Assembly: GCA_040752275.1 (NCBI GenBank)
Contig: JBFMFH010000055.1
Span: 1 to 14,435, forward strand
Source: JBFMFH01 sp040752275
GTDB lineage: Bacteria; Acidobacteriota; Vicinamibacteria; Vicinamibacterales; JAKQTR01
Reading direction: 5' to 3'
Length of the DNA stretch: 14,435 nt
Shown here: one piece after another, positions 14,369 to 14,435 of the stretch
Position numbering within the stretch: position 1 is the stretch's first letter
Layout of the letters: every line of letters begins with the position of its first letter
The notes under the pieces: model-generated
What the model saw: only the letters and a program-made list of their open reading frames with translations
Databases searched by the model: none
Told to the model about the DNA's origin: nothing
Program-made: the position numbers and the translations under genes

Positions 14369-14435
14369 GAGCCCTGCCGCGGCCAGCGGCCGGAGGGGAC
14401 GAGGATGTGATCCCGAGCGGGTGGCGCCGGGCGGG
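14369..14435 (+). repeat. 67-nt direct repeat, copy 2, reaching the window edge
   Basis: Second copy of the element at 14193-14259, 176 nt downstream. It still matches at the last base of the window, so it may continue beyond it. Confidence 0.9.

Overview
The window is GC-rich, densely coded DNA with strongly GC-biased third codon positions, frequent GTG starts and short overlaps. The mix of genes points to a member of the Acidobacteriota, perhaps class Vicinamibacteria. It includes a secreted Asp-box (BNR/sortilin-like) beta-propeller protein of about 1000 residues, a subtilase with a WGD-repeat tail, and intergenic 7-nt repeat arrays. This placement is inference from gene content; there is no rRNA or other marker gene in the window.

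Layout. (1) 1-2979, minus strand: a ten-helix membrane sensor histidine kinase followed 19 nt later by a divergent prolipoprotein diacylglyceryl transferase (lgt), probably one transcript ending in GC-rich inverted repeats at the window edge. (2) 3109-3558, plus strand: a 149-residue cysteine-containing protein of unknown function whose GTG start is fixed by a strong Shine-Dalgarno. (3) 3632-6350: a three-gene cassette of archaeal-type HMG-CoA synthase, SCP2-type acetoacetyl-CoA thiolase and DUF35 zinc-ribbon/OB-fold acyl-CoA-binding protein. In archaea these three proteins form one complex that channels acetyl-CoA through acetoacetyl-CoA to HMG-CoA. All catalytic and zinc-binding residues are present. 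(4) 6352-6554: a phase-perfect array of 29 heptanucleotide units that starts one base after the DUF35 stop codon. (5) 6572-8514: two overlapping oligopeptide-type (DppB/DppC) ABC permease genes. No binding protein or intact ATPase accompanies them, but a short remnant resembling the start of an ABC ATPase follows directly. (6) 8597-9014: about 400 nt without a recognisable gene. (7) 9015-10949: a secreted S8 serine peptidase ending in ten copies of a RIIWGD hexapeptide. (8) 10979-11061: a second heptad array in inverted orientation, sharing a perfect 24-nt stretch with the first. (9) 11162-14176: the Asp-box propeller protein. (10) 14177-14435: non-coding DNA with a 67-nt direct repeat and an 11-nt tandem repeat.

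How the genes work together. The clearest unit is the HMG-CoA cassette. No HMG-CoA reductase, lyase or later mevalonate gene is in the window, so the fate of HMG-CoA is open. The permeases, the subtilase and the propeller protein could all belong to extracellular protein or peptide use, but only adjacency supports this. The most unusual items are the archaeal-type cassette in a bacterial-looking context, the mirror-ordered heptad array and its inverted partner, the decayed ABC ATPase start, the WGD-repeat tail under apparent protein-level selection, and the Lgt with altered signature residues.
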